This document shows, in pieces, positions 27,016-36,143 of a DNA stretch of 64,000 nucleotides. This stretch comes from G032773895 sp965248935. Its GTDB lineage: Bacteria; Pseudomonadota; Gammaproteobacteria; Pseudomonadales; Cellvibrionaceae. The position numbers and the translations under genes were made by a program. Below the pieces are notes generated by a model. The model did no database searches and was not told the origin of the DNA. It saw only the letters and a program-made list of their open reading frames with translations. Location: contig OZ252214.1 in assembly GCA_965248935.1 (NCBI GenBank), positions 2,232,001-2,296,000 on the forward strand. Direction: 5' to 3'. Every line of letters begins with the position of its first letter. The first letter of the stretch is position 1.

Positions 27016-27915
27016 ATGTCAGTACCGGATAAGCAGGCGGTTAAACACTACCTTTTATCGCTACAAACCAAAATTTGTGGCCAGCTAGAGGCTGTAGATG
27101 GTGAAAAGCCATTTATTGAAGACTCCTGGAACCGTGCAGAAGGGGGGGGTGGAATTTCTCGGGTATTAGCCGATGGCGCAGTTATTGAAAAAGGCGGCGT
27201 TAACTTTTCCCATGTAATGGGCAGCGCCATGCCTGCTTCGGCCACTGCGCACCGAAAAGAACTTGCCGGTAGAAGCTTTGAGGCGATGGGCGTTTCCCTT
27301 GTTATACATCCGAATAATCCACACATACCCACAAGTCACGCCAATGTTCGGTTTTTTATTGCAGAAAAAGAAGGTGAAGCACCCGTATGGTGGTTTGGTG
27401 GCGGCTACGACCTTACCCCTTTCTATGGTTATGCAGAAGATTGCCGCCATTGGCACCAAACGGCAAAAGACGCCTGTGACCCTTTTGGCAAAAATGTTTA
27501 TGCAAAATATAAAAAATGGTGTGACGACTACTTCTATTTAAAACATCGAAATGAACCGAGAGGCATAGGTGGTTTATTTTTTGATGACCTCAGCAATGAA
27601 ACAAGTTTTGAATTTATGCAAGCCGTGGGAGACAGCTATACCAAAGCCTATATTCCCATTGTCGAAAAGCGCAAACAAACGCTTTATAGCGAAGCGGAAA
27701 AACAATTCCAGTTATACCGCCGTGGTCGTTACGTCGAATTTAATTTGGTATTGGATCGGGGCACACTATTTGGTTTGCAATCTGGAGGTAGAACCGAATC
27801 TATTTTAATGTCACTGCCCCCATTAGTCAGATGGGAATACGACTGGCAACCCGAAGCCGGTACGCGAGAAGCCGAACTTTACGAAAAATATTTAAAAGCT
27901 CAAGAATGGGTTTAG
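27016..27915 (+). CDS. hemF: Oxygen-dependent coproporphyrinogen III oxidase
   Basis: Oxidatively decarboxylates coproporphyrinogen III in heme synthesis. Family segments are EDSWNRAEGGGGISRVL, GVNFSHVMG, AMPASATAHRKELAGRSFEA and HPNNPHIPTSHANVRFF. The start is ATG 27016 (MSVPDKQAVKHYLL), with TAGGAA just upstream; the frame is open to 26965, but the extra 17 residues are absent from the family. It is in the conserved tsaC-hemF-aroE cluster, 20 bp before aroE. Confidence 0.96.
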   Translation: MSVPDKQAVKHYLLSLQTKICGQLEAVDGEKPFIEDSWNRAEGGGGISRVLADGAVIEKGGVNFSHVMGSAMPASATAHRKELAGRSFEAMGVSLVIHPNNPHIPTSHANVRFFIAEKEGEAPVWWFGGGYDLTPFYGYAEDCRHWHQTAKDACDPFGKNVYAKYKKWCDDYFYLKHRNEPRGIGGLFFDDLSNETSFEFMQAVGDSYTKAYIPIVEKRKQTLYSEAEKQFQLYRRGRYVEFNLVLDRGTLFGLQSGGRTESILMSLPPLVRWEYDWQPEAGTREAELYEKYLKAQEWV

Positions 27916-27935
27916 GCAAAAGGTTCCTTTAATTT

Positions 27936-28766
27936 ATGACACACACACCAGATAAATACTGTGTATTTGGCAACCCTATTGCCCACACAAAATCACCACA
28001 AATTCACTCGGCCTTTGCAAAAGAAACAAACCAAAATATTGTCTATAACAAGCAATTGGTTGAGTTAGGTGAATTTGCAAAAGCTGCAAGAGACTTTTTT
28101 GATCATGGTGGAAAAGGGCTGAATATTACTGTCCCCTTTAAGCATGATGCCTTTGACTTTGCTGATTTACTAACAGAACGAGCGGACACCGCTGGCGCAG
28201 TCAATACACTTGTACTTCAAGAAAACGGAAAAATAATGGGAGATAATACGGATGGTATTGGCATGGTCTCCGATATTACTCAACGGCTCAAATGGGCCAT
28301 ACACAATAAACGTATCCTTATTTTAGGAGCCGGGGGTGCGGTGAAAGGCGTATTGCTTCCCGTGCTACACGAAAACCCTGCTGAAGTGGTGATTGCAAAC
28401 AGAACAGTAAGCAAAGCGGAAGACTTAGCAAAGCGTTTTGCTCAATATGGGAATATTTCAGCCGTAGGTTTTGACGGTATCGGTGGACGGGCATTTGATA
28501 TAATTATTAATGGCACCTCAGCAAGCCTGGCCGGGGATCTTCCGCCGATACCCGATACCTGTATTGTGGTAAACGGTAACGTCTACGATATGATGTATGC
28601 CAAAGAAGCCACGCCATTTATTACCTGGGCAAAACAGAATGGTGCCGCAAATACAGCCGATGGCCTCGGCATGTTAGTGGGGCAAGCGGCAGAAGCTTTT
28701 AATCTTTGGCGGGGCGTTAGGCCAAATACGCAGGATATTTTTGAGATATTGCGCAGTCACTCATAA
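27936..28766 (+). CDS. aroE: Shikimate dehydrogenase
   Basis: NADPH-dependent reduction of 3-dehydroshikimate to shikimate. The shikimate-binding NITVPFKHDAF with its catalytic Lys, the Rossmann glycine motif LGAGGAVKGVLLP, the NADP-binding NRTVSKA, and GLGMLVGQAAEAF are all present. The length of 276 is typical. Last gene of tsaC-hemF-aroE. Confidence 0.96.
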   Translation: MTHTPDKYCVFGNPIAHTKSPQIHSAFAKETNQNIVYNKQLVELGEFAKAARDFFDHGGKGLNITVPFKHDAFDFADLLTERADTAGAVNTLVLQENGKIMGDNTDGIGMVSDITQRLKWAIHNKRILILGAGGAVKGVLLPVLHENPAEVVIANRTVSKAEDLAKRFAQYGNISAVGFDGIGGRAFDIIINGTSASLAGDLPPIPDTCIVVNGNVYDMMYAKEATPFITWAKQNGAANTADGLGMLVGQAAEAFNLWRGVRPNTQDIFEILRSHS

Positions 28767-29075
28767 ATAGAGACCTGAAGGCAAAGGGGGTATGTAAGAA
28801 GGCTTATGAGCCTAAGTACAGTCAGGTTTGTTTGCAATGGTGCCCATTGCGAGTACACGGCTTGTAAAAATATTGCCGTTCGATTGTTTTATTTTTACAT
28901 TATAGGCTTTTTTTGTTCCAGTTATATTTTTGAGCTTATTGCTGTAACTCTTTGATTTTAATTGAGTTTTATTTGTTTCGGGCATGGTGGTTATTCCAGT
29001 ATACGCTTTTTAAATCAAATATTATTTTCAGTAAATTCGCCACTCTCCCAGTAATCTAGCAGAGGCATGTACAAC
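28767..29075. other. Intergenic stretch after aroE
   Basis: No coding frame with sensible composition. I see no terminator of standard form and nothing else recognisable. Confidence 0.4.
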
Positions 29076-29390
29076 ATGTCAGCAATAATTGCACAAAAAT
29101 CCAACTATTGTTGGTTGATCATCGTATGCTTTGCCCCTTATAGGCAGAACAATTGTGGATCGATAGCTATATTTCTTATTCTTTATAAATTCTTTTCTTT
29201 CGTCTGGGTTACTCGGCCAATTAGAATTTTTATAAGGGTTTTCTCTCGTTAGGTCATTGCATAAATAGTAATCTCTTTCGTACTCAAATAATAACTCAAA
29301 ATCGGTCACGTAAAAATCAGTGTCATTATTATCTTTATCTTCGTATGAAGTGATCGTTTAATTAAGCCTCCTATATTTAAGTCAACACTC
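29076..29390 (-). pseudogene. Decayed GAF-like gene fragment
   Basis: The reverse strand encodes protein-like segments that do not make a whole gene: IGGLIKRS in one frame, then SYEDKDNNDTDFYV leading into DFELLFEYERDYYL and YRSTIVLPIRGKAYDDQPTI with GFLC in another. The pattern STIVLPIR...GFLC is the end of GAF-like domains, where family members read GFLCVDS; here it goes off into NYC and a stop. A frameshift near 29355 and the loss of both ends point to a remnant. The identification rests on pattern memory. Confidence 0.45.
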
Positions 29391-29683
29391 GATATGTCTA
29401 ATGTGATTGCAGTGCGGTATATCTGATCGATAAAAAAGGTTACCCAGCTCCTATCTACTTAATTTGCTTAAGGCGGAGCCTTGTTGGTTTGGCTAATTCT
29501 TTGTTCTAGGCCCATTTTCTTCATCTTGCTAACTTTGGGGGAAATATTTCTATTTTTGAGCTATCCGTATTATTTTTCCATTATCAAATCCACTCAACTT
29601 AAAAACAACCACTCACAAACTCATTTGTATCGAATATACTTGCTGCCTTAGCCAAGTCTGTTAACTTACTAAAGGACAATTTC

Positions 29684-30826
29684 ATGCAAGCACGTTTCTC
29701 CCCATGGTGGATGCCGACGGCAATCCTTTTGTTACTGCTCACCAGTGTTGTGCTTTTCACCTTGCTTGTTGTGCAAAAGGGCGAGCAGCAATCGTCTGGC
29801 GTAGTTCAACTTGAGGAACACTCTGTAATACCGTCGGTACAATTCAAATGGAAAATGGTGACCACTTGGCCGAAAAAGTTTCCAGGCTTAGGTTTAGCGC
29901 CGGAGAATTTTGCTGAAATGGTCAATAAAATGAGCGCCGGGCGCCTACAAGTGACCGTTCATGGTGCCAACGAAATTGTACCCGCGATGGGGGTATTTGA
30001 TGCGGTATCGTCGGGTAGTGTGGAAATGGGACACAGTGCAGCTTACTACTGGAAAGGTAAAATACCGGCGGCCCCTTTCTTTACCTCAGTGCCTTTTGGT
30101 ATGAACGCGCAGGAATTTAATGGTTGGCTTCATTATGGTGGCGGTCTGGAACTCTGGCGAGAAGTGTATGCGCCCTACAACCTTATACCCTTTGCCGGTG
30201 GAAATACGGGTGTACAAATGGGGGGCTGGTTTAATAAGGAGATTAACTCTATTGAGGATATAAAAGGGTTAAAAATGCGTATCCCTGGTTTAGGAGGGGA
30301 AGTATTTACTCGCGCCGGTGGTACAGCCGTCACTATCCCAGGGGGTGAACTGTATACTTCTTTACAGTCAGGGGTGATCGATGCAACAGAGTGGGTCGGT
30401 CCCTACAATGATCTCGCTTTTGGCTTCCACCAGATTGCTAAATATTACTACTACCCCGGTTGGCATGAACCCGGCCCCGCTTTAGAAATTATTGTGAATA
30501 AAACGGCATTTAATGCTCTTCCGCAAGAACTGCAAAATATTGTGGAAGCTGCTGCACGCATGGTGAACCAGGATATGTTGGATGAATACACCGCAAGAAA
30601 TAATTCGGCCATGGTGGAATTAGTAAAAACCCATAATGTTGATGTGCGGGCATTTCCCAGCGATGTGGTGAAAAGTTTTAAAGACATTAGCGAGCAGATG
30701 TATTCAGAGATGGCGGCTAAGGATGAATTATTTGCAAAAGTATATGCTTCTTATAAAGGGTATCTTGAAGGAGTAAAGAGTTACCATAAAATAAGTGAGC
30801 AAGCATACTACGAATTGAGAGACTAG
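29684..30826 (+). CDS. TRAP transporter substrate-binding protein, DctP/TakP-like
   Basis: Solute-binding receptor of TRAP transporters, probably for keto- or carboxylic acids. The first 40 residues hold an uncleaved-looking membrane anchor (AILLLLLTSVVLFTLLVVQ), so it is likely tethered to the inner membrane facing the periplasm. The binding domain has VTTWPKKFPGLGLAPE, KGLKMRIPGLGGEV with the ligand-binding Arg, and SLQSGVIDATEWVGPYND, close to the TakP type. The permease genes dctQ/dctM are not adjacent, so it is an orphan receptor here. Confidence 0.85.
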   Translation: MQARFSPWWMPTAILLLLLTSVVLFTLLVVQKGEQQSSGVVQLEEHSVIPSVQFKWKMVTTWPKKFPGLGLAPENFAEMVNKMSAGRLQVTVHGANEIVPAMGVFDAVSSGSVEMGHSAAYYWKGKIPAAPFFTSVPFGMNAQEFNGWLHYGGGLELWREVYAPYNLIPFAGGNTGVQMGGWFNKEINSIEDIKGLKMRIPGLGGEVFTRAGGTAVTIPGGELYTSLQSGVIDATEWVGPYNDLAFGFHQIAKYYYYPGWHEPGPALEIIVNKTAFNALPQELQNIVEAAARMVNQDMLDEYTARNNSAMVELVKTHNVDVRAFPSDVVKSFKDISEQMYSEMAAKDELFAKVYASYKGYLEGVKSYHKISEQAYYELRD

Positions 30827-31199
30827 CGGAAAAACCATTTTCAAAACTTTCTTTTGTTATTGTTGAGAACAATAATAGGAATAAGCCTATATACCAACAA
30901 CTTAAATAATAAAGTGGTCAAGAGAATAACTCTGTTAATACGGAGCTTGATAGGTCTAGTATTGTTTTCTTGCACATTAAAATAATGTGCATTTCACTCC
31001 GATGATATTGTCTCGTGGAAACCTTCGAATGTGGAAAGGCCAAAAAATATTGTATTTTTAGAAAGCATTAATAATAATTTTTATTCAACAATAGGCTTCT
31101 ATTTATTTTACCAAATGCTTAATTTGAAATACTAACCCAACGTTTTCAGTCGATTTTACCACACTTATTTGAATTGCTTGTATGGTTTATTTAAACAAT
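30827..31199. other. Intergenic stretch without recognisable features
   Basis: AT-rich with many stops in all frames; no clear hairpin terminator or repeat was found. Confidence 0.4.
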
Positions 31200-31445
31200 T
31201 CAGCCCATTAATTTCAAAGATATATACGGAACAATATTAAATACTATTATGTATATCTTGTAATTGCCTAAATACTGAAAATACATAGATAATAAATCAC
31301 TCTGGTTTATATCGGAGATTTTACTATGAAGTCTAGAAATTGTATCTTTAAACAAAAAAAGTGAAAGACTAGAAAATAAAAGGATGCTTATATTGATTAC
31401 TGAGCACCAGCCTAAAAAAATCATAAAATCCGCAGAACTAAACAT
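31200..31445 (-). CDS. DUF6868-like small membrane protein
   Basis: 81 residues with two predicted membrane helices. The pattern FLGWCSVINISILL ... LHSKISDI ... IIVFNIVPYISLKLMG matches the DUF6868 family over its full length; function is unknown. No ribosome binding site stands out and the start is taken from the family length. Confidence 0.7.
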   Translation of the reverse strand: MFSSADFMIFLGWCSVINISILLFSSLSLFLFKDTISRLHSKISDINQSDLLSMYFQYLGNYKIYIIVFNIVPYISLKLMG

Positions 31446-31498
31446 ACACTCACCTTTGTGGTTTAATTTTCAGTTTACGTTCGTTTTTGTTAGCACTT

Positions 31499-31894
31499 TT
31501 ATTCTTCATATTCTGGATACTGCTCTGGATTAGCGCCCATTGACTCCACTAACCTAGGGTAATTTAGTTGTTTACTTGCCTGTAGTTTTTTTCTTGATTT
31601 CTTAATTTGAAATAGCCAACTATCCCCAAAGTCGAATAAATAATATAGTTTATATCCGGTCATCGGATATATTTCATTGAGCTTCGTATTTTTGGGGACT
31701 GCATTTGCCTTATTTCTTGGGTTTTTCCCAATATAAAACTCGTATAAGTGATCATCATCGAACTCTGTTATTTCTTGAATATAATGATGCAGTTGTTTGA
31801 GATTAAAACTTTCTTTAACTTCAATTATACGAAACCAGGGTTCATCTTCTTCCTCAGAATAGGGAAACGATATTTCTAATGTATATATTTCCAT
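31499..31894 (-). CDS. Plasmid pRiA4b ORF-3-like protein
   Basis: 131 residues. The block MTGYKLYYLFDFGDSWLFQI, with the preceding FDDDHLYEFYIG, is characteristic of the pRiA4b ORF-3 / IS1096 TnpR-like family, small alpha-beta proteins often seen on plasmids and islands; biochemical role unknown. It stands alone here, with no transposase nearby. Confidence 0.75.
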   Translation of the reverse strand: MEIYTLEISFPYSEEEDEPWFRIIEVKESFNLKQLHHYIQEITEFDDDHLYEFYIGKNPRNKANAVPKNTKLNEIYPMTGYKLYYLFDFGDSWLFQIKKSRKKLQASKQLNYPRLVESMGANPEQYPEYEE

Positions 31895-32232
31895 GATTGC
31901 CTCATTCAGGTTGGGATGCTAACAGATAATTAGACCGAATTCCGTATATACTCGAATAAGAGTATCTCTTATTCATTCCATTCTTTTAAATTGGTTAAAT
32001 GTTAACAAATTAAATGGCTTATGATGTTTGTTTACGTGCCAACTGGGTTAACGGTCGATAAAAAGGTGCTTGAATTCATAGCTAAATTATGTTGGTTGTC
32101 TATACACTCAGCGTTTTAAGTTTTCTTCTTTTACTCTTATTGTGAGATGAATGGATTATATTTGTAGTCGGGGGTAATAAAAATAAACGGTTTTACCACT
32201 GTTTAAAACGATAGAGCCTGTTTTAAATGGCA
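31895..32232. other. Intergenic stretch without recognisable features
   Basis: AT-rich; no gene, tRNA or clear terminator found. Confidence 0.35.
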
Positions 32233-32919
32233 TTAGTCGTCAAATAAGGTGTAACTGCTATTTTCAAAATACGAAATAGATTTTTGTTGTTGGGAGGTAC
32301 AAATTACCATTTTGTGGTCTTCTAGTACGCTTGCATTTATAAATCTAAATATTGATTCTTTTTTTACTGGCTCCTGGTACATAAGTACTATTTCTTCGTT
32401 GTTTTTTTCTATAAAAATAGAGCTGTCATTAAATTTTGCCAAAGCTTCTGTTGCACACCAAAGCAGGGTAAAACGTTCTTTTTTTTCTTCTTGTGTTTCT
32501 GCGCAATGGATATATTTGCTCGCTTGTTTATTTAAGAATGTTTCTGCTTGTTTCCAGGGGGTTCCTCTGCGCTCAATGGCTTCAATATCAATGCCAATAT
32601 TGCTATCGCTTACGGCTACGGCAATATCAGATGATGTATGTGAGATACTAAAATGAATGCTTGCGTCATTTTTTAGGGTGGGTTTTCCATTTTTGGAAAT
32701 GTCGAAGGTTATATCTTTTGGCGAAATGCCAATTAAATTACCTAAGGTTGTTTTGGCGATCGCTCTTGCTAATAAAAATTGATTTCGGGCCGTTTGTGCT
32801 TTAAATCTTGTTGCACGATTTCTTTCGTGTTCGTCTAGTATTTCGATAATATGGTCGAAGTTTTTATCGCAGATATTTTTATCGAGAGAGCAATAGTGGA
32901 CTTGAATAAAATCTTTCAT
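32233..32919 (-). CDS. 4'-phosphopantetheinyl transferase, Sfp type
   Basis: Attaches phosphopantetheine from CoA to carrier proteins of polyketide, nonribosomal peptide or fatty acid synthases. The Mg-binding motif GIDIEAIERRG (Asp and Glu kept) and the N-terminal substrate region HFSISHT are clear. The second signature, usually W-x-x-K-E-A-x-x-K, reads WCATEALAK: Glu and the last Lys are kept but the first Lys is Thr. The 228-residue length is normal. No synthase genes are in the window, so the target is unknown. Confidence 0.85.
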   Translation of the reverse strand: MKDFIQVHYCSLDKNICDKNFDHIIEILDEHERNRATRFKAQTARNQFLLARAIAKTTLGNLIGISPKDITFDISKNGKPTLKNDASIHFSISHTSSDIAVAVSDSNIGIDIEAIERRGTPWKQAETFLNKQASKYIHCAETQEEKKERFTLLWCATEALAKFNDSSIFIEKNNEEIVLMYQEPVKKESIFRFINASVLEDHKMVICTSQQQKSISYFENSSYTLFDD

Positions 32920-32995
32920 GAATCAGGCAGTTTTGGAAGGAAGGGCTATTATGCCAAAAAGAGGAGATTAACTGTAGCTTTAAGGTCGTTTTTAG

Positions 32996-34744
32996 TTATT
33001 CAATACTTTTACCTTCCAATATTTCACAGCGGTTTCGGCCATTGGATTTTGCTTGGTATAGGGCTTTATCTGCCCGTTCGAAAGCATCTTCTACATCATC
33101 TTCTGCTTTAAATTCGGTTATGCCAAAGGATATGGTGATTTGTACGGGTTCTTCTTTAAATCGAAAGGCGGTATTCCCCACGGCAGCTCGTATTTTATCG
33201 AGTACAGTGTGGGCTTTACTCGCGGTGGTCTCCGGTAAGAGCAAGACAAACTCTTCACCACCGTAGCGAGCAATAAAGTCTACTTTTCGCAAGCGGGTTT
33301 GCACAACTTTGGCAATCAGTTTGAGCACTTTATCGCCGGCTTGATGCCCATAGGTATCATTGATTTTTTTGAAATAATCAATATCGCATATGGCTAGGGT
33401 GAGTGGTCGGCAGTAACGTTTAAAACGCTGAAGTTCATGGAAAGCTCTTTCATTGTAAGCTTCACGGTTTGGTAAGGCTGTGAGCGGGTCATGTGTCGCT
33501 TTGTGGCGTTCTTCTTCCAACAGTTTTTTGGTTTTTTTGGACTCCGATTCCACCGATTGGACTTGCTCAACCAAGGCTTTTAGCTGGTCCGTGAGGGATT
33601 CGTTAGAAGAGCGATTGGTGTCGAAATAGGTTAAGGCATTTTGGATAGCTGTGAGATGTTCGGATACGGTTTGTTTAAGGTTGTCTATCCCATTTTCGGT
33701 TTCAACCGTAGTGCGCATAATTTTCATATGTTCAGAGACTGTGGATGAAAGTTTCTCCGCAGCTTGATGTTGTTCCGACTCCACATCAATAGCTAAACCC
33801 AGGGCTTCACTAATGGTGACTAACTCTTTATTGACTCGTGTTAGGTAGGAGGTGAATTCTTTATCCACATCCAGGTAGCGTTGCATAAGAATATCGCGGA
33901 TGTCTTCAAGGGTGACCGCCAGCACATACCAATCCATACCTCGATCAATACGGGCTTTCACCATTTCTACCCGATGACGGACAATTTCGTTGGGTTCGAT
34001 ATTATCTACCAGCCCACGCAAGGTAGAGACAATTCTTTCCGCTACTTCTTGGTAGCCATCTTCGTCGTATTCCAAGGTTATGGATGAGGGGTGAACAGGT
34101 TGTTCTCTCTCTCCGTTGGCGGGCATTATATCTAGGTTTTCATCTTCATCACTTAGGGGGCTAGACGCTTTCTCTGGTTCTTTTGCAGTATCTTTAGACG
34201 TATTTTTATCCTGTTGGTTTTCAACAGGGCCAATAGAACGCCCGCCTTTTAAGCGTTGCCAAAAGGATTCTTCGGGGTTAGCGGCTGATTCAAAGGCTAT
34301 TTTTTGCAGTTGGCTGAATTCACTGATGACTGCGGGGTAGCTGCGGTAATTTGAGAGCTTTTTCTTAAGGGTCCTTTTGAACTGGGTAAGGTTTTCTTTG
34401 AGTGCATCTGGGGAGCGTAACTCTAATAGCTGGTCCACAAGGGTAGCTATTTGTGAGGCAGCAGCAGTGTGTTCGCTGTCGCGTTTACGTTCAAACTCCA
34501 TAACGGCTCGTTGCACCCTTTCCATTTGGTCAATAACCTGCGCTCCGCTTGCCCCGCGCATTTTATCGCGTAGATTCACCATAGAGGCGTCTACTTGTTG
34601 GTCCAAGCCTTGAGCGGCAGCACCGATATTGAAAAGCGTTTTACGCAGGTATTCCATTTGTACGTTAAATTGCTTTTCCAGGCGTTCTTGGTCGTCTAAT
34701 GCTTGGAGGTATTTTTCTTTATACCCGCTATTCGATAGGGCCAT
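32996..34744 (-). CDS. Diguanylate cyclase (GGDEF domain)
   Basis: Makes cyclic di-GMP from two GTP. The C-terminal GGDEF domain (about 415-575) has the active-site motif RYGGEEF and, five residues upstream, an intact product-inhibition I-site RKVD. It begins with the usual DPLTALPNREAYNER. The first 400 residues are soluble and rich in predicted coiled coil, with no membrane segment, so it is probably cytosolic and regulated through oligomerisation or a partner. It is near dsbA and cc4, as in pseudomonads. Confidence 0.92.
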   Translation of the reverse strand: MALSNSGYKEKYLQALDDQERLEKQFNVQMEYLRKTLFNIGAAAQGLDQQVDASMVNLRDKMRGASGAQVIDQMERVQRAVMEFERKRDSEHTAAASQIATLVDQLLELRSPDALKENLTQFKRTLKKKLSNYRSYPAVISEFSQLQKIAFESAANPEESFWQRLKGGRSIGPVENQQDKNTSKDTAKEPEKASSPLSDEDENLDIMPANGEREQPVHPSSITLEYDEDGYQEVAERIVSTLRGLVDNIEPNEIVRHRVEMVKARIDRGMDWYVLAVTLEDIRDILMQRYLDVDKEFTSYLTRVNKELVTISEALGLAIDVESEQHQAAEKLSSTVSEHMKIMRTTVETENGIDNLKQTVSEHLTAIQNALTYFDTNRSSNESLTDQLKALVEQVQSVESESKKTKKLLEEERHKATHDPLTALPNREAYNERAFHELQRFKRYCRPLTLAICDIDYFKKINDTYGHQAGDKVLKLIAKVVQTRLRKVDFIARYGGEEFVLLLPETTASKAHTVLDKIRAAVGNTAFRFKEEPVQITISFGITEFKAEDDVEDAFERADKALYQAKSNGRNRCEILEGKSIE

Positions 34745-35057
34745 GTTTGTTCCAATTCTATATGTGTAAATATCCTCTGTTATCTATGGTATTCGGTGTT
34801 GCGCTTTAGTGCGGCCTAATTTTTGCCTGGATGATGTGTGAGTGCCAGTAGCCCCAGATCACGAAGCTATGAGTCACAAAGCGCCATGGACCACAAAATC
34901 ATAAGCCACAAAATCATAGTTGAAAAGGGCTTGGTTAACAGACGATTAACTCAAGTATAGTCAGCGAAGCAAAAAGGGTACGGAACAGGCTGGCAAACAT
35001 AAAAAAAGCTCCGAGGCAGTTGCCTGGGAGCATTTACATTGGGAAATTTAAGAGAGC
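34745..35057. other. Intergenic stretch between diguanylate cyclase and dsbA genes
   Basis: Holds the dsbA terminator (35000-35031). A short near-duplicate of CACAAAATCATA occurs at about 34890-34920. No gene is visible. Confidence 0.4.
35000..35031 (-). terminator. Rho-independent terminator of dsbA
   Basis: On the minus strand a GCTCC-AGGCA/TGCCT-GGAGC hairpin with one internal mismatch is followed by seven T, 27 bp beyond the dsbA stop. Confidence 0.85.
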
Positions 35058-35834
35058 TTACTTAGCGGGAGCTTTTTCTGCTCGTACCTTTTTAATCAGG
35101 TAATTGACTGTTTTCAGCATATTTTCCTGTGTTTCAGCCATGCGGGTACTGATTCTATAGCGGCCATCAACGATCATTTCTGGTGTTCCTGTTACCTGAT
35201 ATGCACGGGCTTTTGAATTGGCTTGTTGAGCTTGGCTTTTTACTCCAAACGAGTTGAAGGCTTTGCTGAAGTCTTCTTTGCTTACTCCTGAGGAGGTAAA
35301 CAGTTCGGCAATTTTATCTTCATCGGTTAGTTTTTTACGTGGGGTCTTATTGAGAACTGCGAATGCTTTAGGGCTGATCACATCTTCAATGCCTAACGCT
35401 TTCGCCGCGTAGTAGATACGAGCGTGAGGCTCCATATTGTCGTGCCATATGGCTGGGTTTTTCACTAGCTCAACATCCGCAGGTAGGGTTTTTTTCCAAG
35501 GTTTCAACAGAGATTCAAATGTATAGCAATGACCGCAACCGTACCAAAAAACTTCCACTACTTCGATTTTGTCTTTTGTGGTGGTTTTCACTGGAGTGGC
35601 TAAGACAACAAAACCTGTGGAGGGGTCAAACGAGCTGTTTTTGCTGTTTTCTGATGAAGAGTGGGAGTCGGTCTGCTGTGTAGGTTTTTCTGTTTGAGCT
35701 GGCGTTTTAGTCGGCTGGGCAGAAGGCTGCTCGACAGAGGGTTGTTCCGCAGTTTGAGCGGGCTTGGCTGTTTCACTTTCTCCACAGCCAACAAGCAAAA
35801 ATGTGACGGTTAATACACTAATAAGAAAACGCAT
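35058..35834 (-). CDS. dsbA: Thiol:disulfide interchange protein DsbA, lipoprotein form
   Basis: Periplasmic oxidase that forms disulfides in exported proteins. The thioredoxin-fold active site WYGCGHCYTF has Cys100 and Cys103, and the cis-Pro region reads VTGTPEMIVDG. Unlike soluble DsbA, it begins with a lipoprotein signal whose lipobox is LVGC (Cys17), followed by a Pro/Gln/Thr-rich linker to about residue 70, so it should be membrane-tethered. The 258-residue length reflects this linker. Confidence 0.9.
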   Translation of the reverse strand: MRFLISVLTVTFLLVGCGESETAKPAQTAEQPSVEQPSAQPTKTPAQTEKPTQQTDSHSSSENSKNSSFDPSTGFVVLATPVKTTTKDKIEVVEVFWYGCGHCYTFESLLKPWKKTLPADVELVKNPAIWHDNMEPHARIYYAAKALGIEDVISPKAFAVLNKTPRKKLTDEDKIAELFTSSGVSKEDFSKAFNSFGVKSQAQQANSKARAYQVTGTPEMIVDGRYRISTRMAETQENMLKTVNYLIKKVRAEKAPAK

Positions 35835-36143
35835 GATTTAAGTTCCTAATGTTTTATCGACATTTATCGTTTTAGGTTTATTTGAATCTATTATTCTAGA
35901 AATCACAGTTGAATCACGAAAGTATACGTAAGCTCTTGACGCACTTAGCAAATGTTAATACCTTACCCATTTTTTTCGCGCTCAACTGCGGTTTCTAGGA
36001 TTATGTGAAGTTATTGCTGACTTCAAACTCGGTAGAACATAGAGTACCAAACTTGACGCGAGTTTCTTGCTATACCCCACATTTCTATAAACACTAATCA
36101 TAAAAAAAGGCAGCCTGAGCCGCCTTTTTATCGCATTCTTGGG
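35835..36143. other. Intergenic stretch between dsbA and cytochrome c4 genes
   Basis: Contains the terminator at 36103-36129 and presumably the dsbA promoter; nothing else seen. Confidence 0.4.
36103..36129. terminator. Terminator after cytochrome c4 gene, near-symmetrical
   Basis: AAAAAAAGGC and GCCTTTTT flank a short loop; U tracts would form on both strands, but cytochrome c4 on the minus strand is the nearest gene end. Confidence 0.7.

Noticed and set aside
31499..31894. Evidence for an insertion sequence because pRiA4b ORF-3 / IS1096 TnpR-like protein is present
   Set aside because: No transposase, terminal repeats or target duplication around it; the family also occurs outside insertion sequences.
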